Source: Candidatus Margulisiibacteriota bacterium (lineage in GTDB: Bacteria; Margulisbacteria; WOR-1; O2-12-FULL-45-9; XYB2-FULL-48-7). Taken from it: DNA of 64,000 nucleotides. The notes below the pieces were generated by a model. The model worked only from the letters and a program-made list of their open reading frames with translations, was not told the origin of the DNA and made no database searches. The position numbers and the translations under genes were made by a program. Location: contig JBAZTH010000003.1 in NCBI GenBank assembly GCA_041661965.1, positions 62,001 to 126,000 on the forward strand. The letters run 5' to 3'. Each line of letters opens with the position of its first letter. Within the stretch, counting starts at the first letter, position 1. Shown piece by piece: positions 31,502 through 39,276 of the stretch.

Positions 31502-32559
31502 GAGGCGTTGGCGAGTTTGGCCGCCCGGTCGGCGGTCGAAAGGGCGTCGATCAGTTCGTCCAGGTTGCCGTCCAAGACCTGGTCCAATTGATGGACGGTA
31601 AAGCCGATCCGGTGGTCGGTTAGTCGGTTCTGCGGGAAATTATAGGTCCGGATCTTTTCGGAACGGTCGCCGCTGCCGACCATGACGCGGCGGCTCGATT
31701 CCCGATCTTTGCGCCTTTTTTCTTCCTCGACTTCATAGATGCGGGAGCGCAGAAGTTTCATCGCTTTGACCCGGTTCTGGAGCTGGGAGCGCTCTTCCCG
31801 GCATTCGACGACGGTCCCGGTCGGGAGATGGACCACCCGGACGGCGGACGAAACTTTGTTGACGTTCTGGCCGCCGGCGCCGCCGGCCCGGAACGCTTCA
31901 AAAGTGACGTCTTTTTCGTCGATGTGGATGTCGACGTCCTCGACTTCGGGGAGGACGGCGACCGAGGCGGCGGAGGTGTGGACCCGGCCACTTGATTCGG
32001 TCTTGGGGACCCGTTGCACGCGGTGGATCCCGCTTTCAAATTTAAGGCGGCTGTAAGCCCCTTTACCCAGGATATTGACGATCGCCTCCTTGTAACCGCC
32101 GAGCCCGGTGTCGTTGGCGTCGATGATCTCGGTCTTCCAGCCTTTCCGTTCGGCGTAGCGCAGGTACATGCGGAGGAGCTCTCCGGCAAAGAGGGCGGCT
32201 TCTTCGCCGCCGGTCCCGGCCCGGACCTCTAAAATGATGTTCTTGTCATCCAATGGATCTTTGGGGATCAGCAGGATCTCAAGCTCGGAGACGAGAGTTT
32301 GCTTCTTTTTCTCCAGCCTTTTGATCTCTTCTTCGGCCATTTCGCGCATTCCTTCGTCTTTGAGCAGGGCCGCGGCTTCGGTAATCCCTTTTTCCGCCAG
32401 TTTATATTCGCGGTATTTTTCGACGATCTCGCGGAGCGAGCTTAATTCCTTGGCGTAGTTGGAGAAGAGTTCGCGGTCGTTGATGATGTCGGGGTTGCCC
32501 AGAGAGCTTTCCAGTTCAATAAATCTTTTTTCAACATTGGCTAGTTTATCTAAGAACAT
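31498..32559 (-). CDS. prfA: Peptide chain release factor 1
   Basis: 353 aa. Recognises UAA and UAG. GGAGGQNVNK carries the GGQ motif that enters the peptidyl-transferase centre, and HRVQRVPKTESSGRVHTS contains the PxT anticodon tripeptide (here PKT), which separates it from RF2. Middle gene of rpmE-prfA-prmC, a common arrangement. Confidence 0.96.
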   Translation of the reverse strand: MFLDKLANVEKRFIELESSLGNPDIINDRELFSNYAKELSSLREIVEKYREYKLAEKGITEAAALLKDEGMREMAEEEIKRLEKKKQTLVSELEILLIPKDPLDDKNIILEVRAGTGGEEAALFAGELLRMYLRYAERKGWKTEIIDANDTGLGGYKEAIVNILGKGAYSRLKFESGIHRVQRVPKTESSGRVHTSAASVAVLPEVEDVDIHIDEKDVTFEAFRAGGAGGQNVNKVSSAVRVVHLPTGTVVECREERSQLQNRVKAMKLLRSRIYEVEEEKRRKDRESSRRVMVGSGDRSEKIRTYNFPQNRLTDHRIGFTVHQLDQVLDGNLDELIDALSTADRAAKLANAS

Positions 32560-32580
32560 AAGGTAGGGGGGACGGGGAGC

Positions 32581-32886
32581 TTACTTTTCCTTGGCGGGAG
32601 CTTTTTTGGCGACTTTTTTAGCGGCGGTCTTTTTGGCGGCTGTCGCTTTGGATTCTTTCTTTTTCTTTTCTTTTTTCACCCGGGGGGTGACGTTGGCGAA
32701 CTTCTTCTTGAACTTCTGGACGCGGCCTTCGGCATCAACTAATTTCTGCTTGCCGGTGAAGAGCGGGTGGCAGTGGGAGCACATGTCGACCTTGATGTTC
32801 TCTTTGGTCGAACCAATGGCGAAAACCGCGCCGCAAGCGCAGGCGGCCGTGGTGTCAAAATACTTTGGGTGAATGCCTTCTTTCAT
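32581..32886 (-). CDS. rpmE: 50S ribosomal protein L31, with basic tail
   Basis: 101 aa. IHPKYFDTTAACACGAVF and MCSHCHPLFTGKQK show the Zn-binding (C+) L31 type: CxC and CxxC. The body ends near residue 67; the following 35 residues are Lys/Ala-rich (KKTAAKKVAKKAP), an extension not found in E. coli L31. On the minus strand a TAAAAT box (32899-32894) lies seven bases from the ATG, so leaderless. Confidence 0.94.
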   Translation of the reverse strand: MKEGIHPKYFDTTAACACGAVFAIGSTKENIKVDMCSHCHPLFTGKQKLVDAEGRVQKFKKKFANVTPRVKKEKKKKESKATAAKKTAAKKVAKKAPAKEK

Positions 32887-32920
32887 ATAATTTATTTTAC
32901 CACAAAATCGGGTTCCTTGT

Positions 32921-33754
32921 CTACTGGATTTCCCGCAACCCTTCTTCTAACCCCCGCCGGTATTGGTATTCCTCGAGCAGGTAAGCCGATTTGATCCGGG
33001 CGAGCCGCTCCGGCCGGGCTTTGAGGTAATGATAGACTGCCATGGCCAGCGGATTCATCCCCAGGAACATTTTGATCCCGAAAGTCGGGTGCTTCCGGTA
33101 AAAGAGGGCGGCCGAGCGCCCCATCTGGTATTTGCGCTCCAGCATCCCTTCGGCGGAGACCGGGTGGTGGTGATAATTGACCGCTGTCGGGAGGTAATGG
33201 AGCGGGACCTTCATTTGGTGGAGCCGGTAGCCAAGCTCTATATCTTCCCAGCCGTACCCTTTGAACTGTTCGTCGAAGAGCCCGGCCTCGACAATGATCT
33301 TTTTAGAGAGCGAGAGGTTCCCGGTCAGGAAATAGGACCACTTCAGGCGGGCGCCTGGGAAGAGCCAGGCTTTAATGTACGGCTTGCCGTCCGGGTTAAT
33401 GGTGAGGCCTTCGAAGGAGGCGTTCTTTTTACGCTCGTGAGCCAGGAGATGCTCTTCGAGCAGGGTCTCTTTGGCGACCATGTCGGCGTCGGTCAAAAAG
33501 ATTAGCTCGCCCGCCGCCGCTTTGATCCCCAGGTTCCGGGCGTAAGTTTTCCCTTGATTGGGGACGACCCGGTAATTGAAACGGCAGGGGGGGGTAAGCT
33601 CCTGGACCATCAGGTCGGTCTCGTCGGTCGAGGAACTGTCGATGAGCTGGATCTCATATTGGTCGGGGGAGAGGGTTTGTTTGAAAAGCGATTCCAGCGT
33701 TTGGCGCAGGACCGCTTTCTGATTGTAGGTGCCGATAATGACGGAAAGTTTCAT
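32921..33754 (-). CDS. Family 2 glycosyltransferase
   Basis: 277 aa from the ATG at 33754, placed six bases behind a TATAAT box; the longer frame to 33826 runs through the nikR promoter. GT-A features: LSVIIGTYNQKAVLRQTLES, LIDSSSTDETD, GIKAAAGELIFLTDADM (DxD-type), GYGWEDIELGYRL (the ED motif). Probably forms a surface polysaccharide or glycolipid bond; sugar and acceptor unknown. No membrane helix. Confidence 0.88.
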   Translation of the reverse strand: MKLSVIIGTYNQKAVLRQTLESLFKQTLSPDQYEIQLIDSSSTDETDLMVQELTPPCRFNYRVVPNQGKTYARNLGIKAAAGELIFLTDADMVAKETLLEEHLLAHERKKNASFEGLTINPDGKPYIKAWLFPGARLKWSYFLTGNLSLSKKIIVEAGLFDEQFKGYGWEDIELGYRLHQMKVPLHYLPTAVNYHHHPVSAEGMLERKYQMGRSAALFYRKHPTFGIKMFLGMNPLAMAVYHYLKARPERLARIKSAYLLEEYQYRRGLEEGLREIQ

Positions 33755-33760
33755 GCTGTT

Positions 33761-33766
33761 ATTATA
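33761..33766 (-). promoter_or_regulatory. -10 box of the 33754 glycosyltransferase gene, leaderless type
   Basis: TATAAT on the minus strand, six bases before the ATG. No Shine-Dalgarno. Confidence 0.6.
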
Positions 33767-33793
33767 TCGGTTTGCCGGGGCGCGGTAAAGCGG

Positions 33794-33822
33794 TTGACAG
33801 CTTGCTGTCCTGGTGTTACCAT
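33794..33822 (+). promoter_or_regulatory. nikR-cbiM operon promoter
   Basis: TTGACA at 33794-33799, 17 bases, TACCAT at 33817-33822, 18 bases before the nikR ATG. Confidence 0.7.
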
Positions 33823-33839
33823 CCAAACAAAGGTGTTAC
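33813..33839 (+). promoter_or_regulatory. Putative NikR operator: GTGTTAC-N13-GTGTTAC
   Basis: Two identical 7-base half-sites spaced by 13 bases, overlapping the -10 box and the expected transcription start. GTGTTAC with 13-14 base spacing is the half-site I recall for delta-proteobacterial NikR, but there the second half is inverted (GTAACAC); here it is direct. Position fits repression of its own operon by nickel-loaded NikR. Confidence 0.55.
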
Positions 33840-33840
33840 T

Positions 33841-34263
33841 ATGAACAAGGAAAAAGTCAGCCGTTTCGGGGTTTCGATGGAGCCGAGTTTGCTCGCTAAG
33901 TTCGATCGCCTGATCGAAGAGAAGGGCTACCCCAACCGTTCCGAAGCGGTTCGCGACCTGGTCCGCAACCATTTAGTGGAAAAAGAATGGGAAGCTTTGC
34001 GCGGGGAAGTAGTGGGAGCGGTGACCCTGGTATACGACCACCATGTCCGCGACCTCTCCGATAAGTTGACTGACCTTCAACATGACTATTATAAGAACAT
34101 TATTACTACTAACCATGTTCATCTCGACCACCACAATTGCCTTGAAGTTATTGTCTTGAAGGGTTCCAGCCGGGAGATCAAGGCATTGTCGGAGAAGCTG
34201 ATCAGTACCAAAGGGGTTAAGCACGGTAAACTGACGATGACCTCGACCGGGAAAGATCTCTGA
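33841..34263 (+). CDS. nikR: Nickel-responsive regulator NikR
   Basis: 140 aa. N-terminal ribbon-helix-helix (RFGVSMEPSLLAKFDRLIEE, then GYPNRSEAVRDLVR) and C-terminal ACT-like nickel-sensing domain with the ligand set in HHVRDLS and HVHLDHHNC (three His and one Cys). Start is the ATG at 33841 after the operator; the upstream part of the frame is not coding. Represses nickel/cobalt uptake; first gene of the operon with cbiM, the CbiN-like gene and a barrel protein. Confidence 0.94.
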   Translation: MNKEKVSRFGVSMEPSLLAKFDRLIEEKGYPNRSEAVRDLVRNHLVEKEWEALRGEVVGAVTLVYDHHVRDLSDKLTDLQHDYYKNIITTNHVHLDHHNCLEVIVLKGSSREIKALSEKLISTKGVKHGKLTMTSTGKDL

Positions 34264-34273
34264 AAGGAAAAAT

Positions 34274-34972
34274 ATGCATATTCCAGACGGGTTTCTTGAT
34301 CCAAAAGTTTCGAGTGGTTTGGTTGGCGCGGCGGCATTTGTTTTAGCTTTCAGTTTTGCTAAGGTGAGGGAGAGCGTAACGGCGGTAGTCCCTGCGGCGG
34401 CTTTAGCGACAGCCGGGAAAAAAGCGGCCAATCTAGCCCATGGTGCGCGGCGGGTCCTGACCGGCGAAGGGGAGCGGACGATCTACAAAATGGGGATGGT
34501 CGCGGCCCTGGTTTTTGCCGCGCAGATGTTTAACTTTCCGATCGGTAACGGAACTTCCGGCCACTTGATCGGCGGGGTCTTGGCCGCGGTTATCCTGGGC
34601 CCGTTTGCCGGAACGATCGTCATTGCCGCTGTCTTGGCGGTCCAATCGCTCTTTTTTGCCGACGGCGGCTTGCTGGCGCTGGGAGCAAATATTATTAATA
34701 TGGCCTTGTTCGGCACGATCATCGGTTACTACATATATTATGGTTTGAAAAAAGTTGCTCCGGAATGGCTGGCGATCGCGGTTGCCGCTTGGCTCTCGGT
34801 CCCATTGGCCGCTTTTACCTGTGCTTTAGAGTTGGGCGTTTCCGGCACGATTCCCTTCGCGGTCGTTATCCCGGCGATGGTTAAGGTCCATCTGGTGATC
34901 GGGATTGCGGAAGCGCTGATTACGTTAGCTTTAATTAACATTTTCCGAGCGATGCTGAAAGGCGAAGAATAG
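34274..34972 (+). CDS. cbiM: Energy-coupling-factor cobalt/nickel transporter S component CbiM/NikM
   Basis: 232 aa, about seven membrane helices. The metal-binding N-terminus MHIPDGFLDPKVS must be exposed, so the first Met is certain (His-2 is a ligand in the family). NFPIGNGTSGHLIGGVLAAVILGP is the signature loop. With nikR in front, the metal is probably nickel rather than cobalt. Shine-Dalgarno AAAGGA. The ATPase and T components (CbiO, CbiQ) are not found next to it. Confidence 0.94.
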   Translation: MHIPDGFLDPKVSSGLVGAAAFVLAFSFAKVRESVTAVVPAAALATAGKKAANLAHGARRVLTGEGERTIYKMGMVAALVFAAQMFNFPIGNGTSGHLIGGVLAAVILGPFAGTIVIAAVLAVQSLFFADGGLLALGANIINMALFGTIIGYYIYYGLKKVAPEWLAIAVAAWLSVPLAAFTCALELGVSGTIPFAVVIPAMVKVHLVIGIAEALITLALINIFRAMLKGEE

Positions 34973-34974
34973 CC

Positions 34975-35214
34975 GTGAAGAAAATGCTTTTAATTACCGT
35001 CTTTGTCGCAATCCTGGCTGCTTTTTTTGCCTCAACCTATCCGGATGGGCTTGATTTTGTGGCGGAAAAATTTGGCTTTGCCAAAAAGGGGGTGGAACGA
35101 ACCGCGCCGCTAAATGGGCTTTCGACTTCAACCGCCGGGATCGCTGGAGTGCTGATTATGTTGTCTTTGTTTTGGGGGAGCGCTTACGTTATTAAAAAAG
35201 GAGCAATCAAATGA
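34975..35214 (+). CDS. CbiN/NikN-like small membrane subunit (PDGLE domain)
   Basis: 79 aa from a GTG two bases after cbiM. Two membrane helices flank a periplasmic loop containing STYPDGLDFVAEKFGF, the PDGL(E) motif that marks NikN/CbiN-type accessory subunits of CbiM transporters. Overlaps the next ATG by four bases. Confidence 0.88.
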   Translation: MKKMLLITVFVAILAAFFASTYPDGLDFVAEKFGFAKKGVERTAPLNGLSTSTAGIAGVLIMLSLFWGSAYVIKKGAIK

Positions 35215-35636
35215 AAAAAATAATTATTTTCCTGTTTGTTTTATTGGCCGCCGCTCAAGTCCATGCCGCGACGCCGTACCTTTACGCCAATACCACTTGG
35301 GGGGCGATGGGAGGGGGATTAGGCTTTGATCTGGGTGACGGAAGAGCGGTTGATTTTTGCGCGACCGCCGGATCCGGATCTTCGGGGACGACATACCAGT
35401 TGTACGCCGACTATTTTATCGGTAACTGGGGGGTTGGGATCAACGCGAAAAAATTAACCGTTAACGCCGATTTGGCCTATGACCTTAGCTTGCAATACGC
35501 CCTGGAGCAGGCGATTAACGAAAAAGTGACCGTCGGCGCTTCCTTCACCATATTGAATTATGATACGACCGCGAACGCCGATCCAAACCTGGCCTTTATT
35601 TCTTCGATCGGGGCGTATGTGAAAATGCCGTTCTAA
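35211..35636 (+). CDS. Small secreted barrel-like protein in the nickel operon
   Basis: 141 aa. Signal peptide MKKIIIFLFVLLAAAQVHA, then strands with Gly/aromatic pattern (TTWGAMGGGLGFDLGDG, YQLYADYFIGNWGVGI) and C-terminal Phe (GAYVKMPF), as expected of an outer-membrane barrel of eight strands. Its start overlaps the CbiN-like stop (ATGA), so it is tightly coupled to nickel uptake genes. I infer a possible outer-membrane entry route for the metal; no direct motif supports this. Confidence 0.7.
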   Translation: MKKIIIFLFVLLAAAQVHAATPYLYANTTWGAMGGGLGFDLGDGRAVDFCATAGSGSSGTTYQLYADYFIGNWGVGINAKKLTVNADLAYDLSLQYALEQAINEKVTVGASFTILNYDTTANADPNLAFISSIGAYVKMPF

Positions 35637-35643
35637 TTAAAGA

Positions 35644-35673
35644 TTGATTACCAGCCAACAGTTGTAGTATTAT
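35644..35673 (+). promoter_or_regulatory. Promoter of the 35693 gene
   Basis: TTGATT at 35644-35649, 18 bases, TATTAT at 35668-35673, followed by a Shine-Dalgarno (GAGGTG) and ATG at 35693. Confidence 0.55.
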
Positions 35674-35692
35674 AACAACCGAGGTGTTAAAA

Positions 35693-36193
35693 ATGAAAAA
35701 GAGTTTTCTGGTCGCTTTGATTTTAGGCTTGATGGTTTCCGCTTCTTTCGCCGGGACGGTCAATGTTTCCGGCCGGGCCGGGATGTTTAGCAACGGTAGC
35801 GGTTCGTCGTCGCTGATGTACGGCGTCAGCGCCGATTACGGCATCACGGAGAATGTTTCGGTGCGGGGCGCGGTCGATCGGACTACTTACAACTCTGGCG
35901 GCGCAGATGTTACTTATATGCCGGTGTCAGTTGATTTGATTTATCACCAAACATTTGGCGGAATGCTGACCCCTTACGCCGGCGCCGGTTTGAGCTATAA
36001 CACTTTAACGATTGGCAGCGCGTCAAGTTCCACGACCGGTTATCAGGGAGAAGTAGGCGTTAAGTTTTCCTTGGGCGGCATGACCGCTGGCGTTGAATAT
36101 CGGGTTATTTTCCCGGATGCCAGCAAGTCTTATTCCTACACCTCGTCTAGCGTCTATATCCAGGGTGGTTTCTCGCAAAGCTTTAAGATCTAA
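35693..36193 (+). CDS. Outer-membrane beta-barrel protein (OmpA/OmpW-type fold)
   Basis: 166 aa from the ATG at 35693 (an upstream GTG at 35684 is in the Shine-Dalgarno region). Signal peptide MKKSFLVALILGLMVSASFA. The mature part shows eight amphipathic strands with Gly-rich turns (VSADYGITENVSVRGAVD, GGMLTPYAGAGLSYNT, VGVKFSLGGMTAGVEY). Own promoter, so not strictly part of the nickel operon. Followed by a strong terminator hairpin. Confidence 0.78.
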   Translation: MKKSFLVALILGLMVSASFAGTVNVSGRAGMFSNGSGSSSLMYGVSADYGITENVSVRGAVDRTTYNSGGADVTYMPVSVDLIYHQTFGGMLTPYAGAGLSYNTLTIGSASSSTTGYQGEVGVKFSLGGMTAGVEYRVIFPDASKSYSYTSSSVYIQGGFSQSFKI

Positions 36194-36220
36194 GGATTGG
36201 CGGAACATTAGCAGAACGAA

Positions 36221-36253
36221 TTTAACCGCCCCGATCCGATCGGGGCGGTTAAA
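36221..36253. terminator. Bidirectional terminator hairpin
   Basis: Perfect 15-base arms TTTAACCGCCCCGAT / ATCGGGGCGGTTAAA with a three-base loop, flanked by A and T runs on both strands, between the convergent 35693 gene and bioA. Confidence 0.85.
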
Positions 36254-36257
36254 TGAC

Positions 36258-37565
36258 TTATTTGGTTGTAGCCGTTATTATTGAATTGTATGTAATCTCG
36301 ATCAGCCTTCTCAATTCAGCCTGGGTGATGTTTTGCGGCGGCATCAAGACGATGACGTCGCCGAGAGGCCTAAGGATTGCCCCTCTTTTTCTCGCTTCCA
36401 GAATTACCTGGTGTCCCATTCTGGTTTTAGCCGGATAGGGAGTCTGCTTCTTTTTGTCTTCGAATAGTTCGATCCCGACCATGGTGCCGCATTGGCGGAT
36501 CTCACCGACGTGCTTCAGTTGATAAAAGCGTGGTAATTCCCGTGCCAGCAATTTAACGTTCCGTTCAATATTAGCGAGCAGCTTATTCCGTCGAAACAGT
36601 TCCAGCGAAGCAAGAGCGGCGGCGCAGGCGAGGGGATTGCCGGTATAGGTGTGGCCGTGGAAAAAGGTTTTGTTCTCTTCAACTTGGCCGAGAAAGGCCT
36701 GATAGATCCGATCGGTTGTGAGCGTTGCCGCCAGCGGTAAATAGCCGCCGGTAATCCCTTTCGCGACGCACATCAGGTCGGGGGCAACCCCTTCGTGCTC
36801 GCAGGCGAACATCTTGCCGGTCCGGCCAAAACCGGTCGCGACTTCGTCGACGATCAGTAAAACGCCGTATTTTGTGCAGAGCCGGCGGACCGTTTTGAGA
36901 TACCCTTTAGGCATCATCAAGATCCCCGCCGCCGCCTGGATGAGCGGCTCGACGATCATCGCCGCGATCTCCCGGTGTCTCGCCTTAAGGACTTTTTCCA
37001 GCTCGTCCGCGTCTCCCGGCGTGACTTTGATCGATTTGAAGAGGAGCGGCTTGTAGATCTTGTGGAAGAGATCGATCCCGCCGACCGAGACCGAGCCGAT
37101 CGTGTCGCCGTGGTAGGCATTGGTCAAGGTTAGAAACTTAGTTTTTTGCTTTTGGCCGGTTTGTTGCTGAAACTGAAAGGCGATCTTGAGGGCGATCTCG
37201 ACCGCAGTCGAGCCGCTGTCGGAATAAAAAACTTTATTTAACCCCTTGGGCGCGATCTTAACCAACTGTTCTGCGAGTTCGATCGCCGGGACATTGGCTA
37301 AGCCAAGAAGGGTGGAGTGGGCGACCTGGCCTAGCTGTTTCTTGATTGCTTGGTTAAGGGTTTGATTGTTATGACCGTGGACGGTAACCCAAAGTGAGGA
37401 ACAGCCGTCAATATATTTTTTTCCTTCGGTGTCGTAAAGATAAACGCCATCACCTTTTTCGATAATAAGTTGGTCGTTAGCCTGCCAATCTTTCATTTGG
37501 GTGAAAGGGTGCCAGAGCGCCCGCTTATCCTTGCGTAATAAGGCTTTGGTCCATTGGTTTGCCAT
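36258..37565 (-). CDS. bioA: Adenosylmethionine-8-amino-7-oxononanoate aminotransferase
   Basis: 435 aa PLP enzyme of biotin synthesis that uses SAM as amino donor. LWHPFTQMKDW at the start, DGCSSLWVTVHGH, NAYHGDTIGSVSVGG, LIVDEVATGFGRTGKMFACEHE and the PLP Lys in VAKGITGGYLPLAATL identify BioA rather than another class III aminotransferase. No other bio gene is adjacent. TTGACC-N18-TATACT promoter on the minus strand ends six bases before the ATG. Confidence 0.94.
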   Translation of the reverse strand: MANQWTKALLRKDKRALWHPFTQMKDWQANDQLIIEKGDGVYLYDTEGKKYIDGCSSLWVTVHGHNNQTLNQAIKKQLGQVAHSTLLGLANVPAIELAEQLVKIAPKGLNKVFYSDSGSTAVEIALKIAFQFQQQTGQKQKTKFLTLTNAYHGDTIGSVSVGGIDLFHKIYKPLLFKSIKVTPGDADELEKVLKARHREIAAMIVEPLIQAAAGILMMPKGYLKTVRRLCTKYGVLLIVDEVATGFGRTGKMFACEHEGVAPDLMCVAKGITGGYLPLAATLTTDRIYQAFLGQVEENKTFFHGHTYTGNPLACAAALASLELFRRNKLLANIERNVKLLARELPRFYQLKHVGEIRQCGTMVGIELFEDKKKQTPYPAKTRMGHQVILEARKRGAILRPLGDVIVLMPPQNITQAELRRLIEITYNSIITATTK

Positions 37566-37571
37566 TTATCT

Positions 37572-37601
37572 AGTATACGGGGTTCGGCTTCCGTTGGTCA
37601 A
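37572..37601 (-). promoter_or_regulatory. bioA promoter, leaderless type
   Basis: Minus strand TTGACC (37601-37596), 18 bases, TATACT (37577-37572), six bases to the ATG; no Shine-Dalgarno. Confidence 0.65.
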
Positions 37602-37617
37602 GAGAGGCAAATTGGCC

Positions 37618-37645
37618 TGAAATCTTGCCGTTCATCTTCAGATAA
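37618..37645 (+). promoter_or_regulatory. Sigma-28-like promoter of the 37674-41415 operon
   Basis: TGAAAT at 37618-37623, 17 bases, GATAA at 37641-37645; the ATG at 37674 follows with GAAAGGA. Confidence 0.6.
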
Positions 37646-37673
37646 CAGCCTAGATGATAGAAAGGAAAATAAA

Positions 37674-38294
37674 ATGAAGATCAACGCTAGCTTTCGCAAT
37701 GTTCTCGATCTTTCCCGGGTCCGGGTTCGACGGGACGACCTTTACGTGACCGAATTGAAAACCGAGGCGGCCAGGCAAATCCTGCGGCGCCGCTCTTTGC
37801 GCCCGGTCGCCGAACTTTTTACGGGCGGGGTAATCCGTTCCTATTTCGATGTTCGAAACTACCGGGAGCCGCTGGCCAACGAAAAAGCCAGCCTTGATCA
37901 GGTCCGCGCGAAAGAGCCGCGCGCGGCCGAGGTTTCCCTCTTGTCGGTCATCAAGGCGGCCGAATTCACCGTCCCGGATGAACAACCGGTGAACGATTCG
38001 CTGGCTGACTTGATCAGTACGGTTTTAAGCCCGGAGGCCAAAGAGGAATTGGCAAAAAGTCTTTCTTATTTTGTGAAAAAAACGATCCTTGAAACGTATC
38101 CTTCCGCTGCGTTCCAGCTTATGACCGATGAGGAAAAATTTGTTGTGCTTTTCAACGCGGCCGGTGAAGGGCAACTCGTTGAATTATCTCCCTTGCGATT
38201 TCTGGCCGAAGCTTATTTACGGGAAAAGCCCAACACCGGACAGTACGCTATGTTGTGGGCGATGATCGAAGGTGGGGAAAATGATCAGTCGTAG
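37674..38294 (+). CDS. Uncharacterised protein (206 aa), first gene of an unknown operon
   Basis: Family not recognised. Start at 37674 (Shine-Dalgarno GAAAGGA); the frame is open to 37554 but runs through the promoter. Soluble and mostly helical, no signal peptide. Followed with overlap by a lipoprotein gene and then a large protein, the same soluble/lipoprotein/other order as in the 2215-4127 operon, though the proteins are not visibly alike. Confidence 0.65.
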   Translation: MKINASFRNVLDLSRVRVRRDDLYVTELKTEAARQILRRRSLRPVAELFTGGVIRSYFDVRNYREPLANEKASLDQVRAKEPRAAEVSLLSVIKAAEFTVPDEQPVNDSLADLISTVLSPEAKEELAKSLSYFVKKTILETYPSAAFQLMTDEEKFVVLFNAAGEGQLVELSPLRFLAEAYLREKPNTGQYAMLWAMIEGGENDQS

Positions 38295-39264
38295 CGCGAA
38301 ACTGACCCAATATGCCTTAGCCGGGATCGTTGTCGGGGCGCTTCTGGGCGGCTGTAAAAAAACTATGGCAAAACCGACCCCTCAACCCGCGGCTTCCAGC
38401 GTGACGATTAGAGATCCGCAGAAATTATATTTACAGGATTGGCAGATCAAAATGCTTCTGACCAGCCGGGAATACCGGGGTGGTGAGCTGTGCGTTGACG
38501 GATTGCCGGTAGATTTCCAGCTTGAGGAGCGGATTAATCAGTGTTCTCAAATGTCATTTTATGACGCGGGAGCGCGCGAATTGCTGGTCGCGGCCAAAGG
38601 AAATGATTTTTTGTCGCTTTCGGAAGAGAAGCAGCGGACGGCGGTAAATTATCTGGCCGGAAAAATTATAGCGGTCGGCCCGGCTCAAGACCATTCCTTC
38701 AGTCGGTTGTTGTCCGAGGCCGATAGGACAGGACATCGAAATTACTGTCAGGACAATAGTCGGCCGTTTTCTTTCCTGGTCGATCTTAACCTGCCAGCGA
38801 GTGAAATGGATTTGGCGCTGGTCGCGGCCGCGGCGATAAAAACCGAGTACCAATTGATCATTACCGAGCCTTTAGCTTTGCCGGTCCCAGCCCGGCCGGA
38901 AAGTGAAAAGAGCCTGACCCTCGCTTTCCGGGTCGTTAACGGCCGCCGCCCCGATGTTAGCCGATTATCGGTTGACCTTGGCGGGCAGGGGGTCGCGGCG
39001 AAGATCGAGGGCTTCTCCGGTGGCGGCCGGGGAATCAAGATCGATCATTGTTTAATCGATGAGGATGAACTGATCATCAAGATCAGGATTAAGTTGGAAA
39101 GAAACGCCGCTCTTGGCCGGCGGGACCTGGCCTTGTTTGAAGATCAGACGCCGCTTTTATTAGTAAAGAACGCGTTAGTTGTTGTTCCGCCGCCGGGGGC
39201 GGAATTGCCTAACTGTACATCTTTATTCTCCGCCGAAGATCGCCACAAAGGACTTTGTAAATAA
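38281..39264 (+). CDS. Putative lipoprotein (327 aa)
   Basis: The ATG at 38281 lies 14 bases inside the previous gene with GGTGGGG upstream. Lipoprotein signal: MISRSAKLTQYALAGIVVGA then LLGGC, Cys about residue 25, followed by a Pro/Thr/Ala linker. Residues 45-180 are a soluble domain with two more Cys pairs; residues 200-300 look like an Ig-type beta domain (LTLAFRVVNGRRPDVSRLSV, IKIRIKLERNAALGRRDL). Not recognised. Likely outer-membrane or periplasmic partner of the following protein. Confidence 0.7.
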   Translation: MISRSAKLTQYALAGIVVGALLGGCKKTMAKPTPQPAASSVTIRDPQKLYLQDWQIKMLLTSREYRGGELCVDGLPVDFQLEERINQCSQMSFYDAGARELLVAAKGNDFLSLSEEKQRTAVNYLAGKIIAVGPAQDHSFSRLLSEADRTGHRNYCQDNSRPFSFLVDLNLPASEMDLALVAAAAIKTEYQLIITEPLALPVPARPESEKSLTLAFRVVNGRRPDVSRLSVDLGGQGVAAKIEGFSGGGRGIKIDHCLIDEDELIIKIRIKLERNAALGRRDLALFEDQTPLLLVKNALVVVPPPGAELPNCTSLFSAEDRHKGLCK

Positions 39265-39276
39265 GGGAGAGGAATT

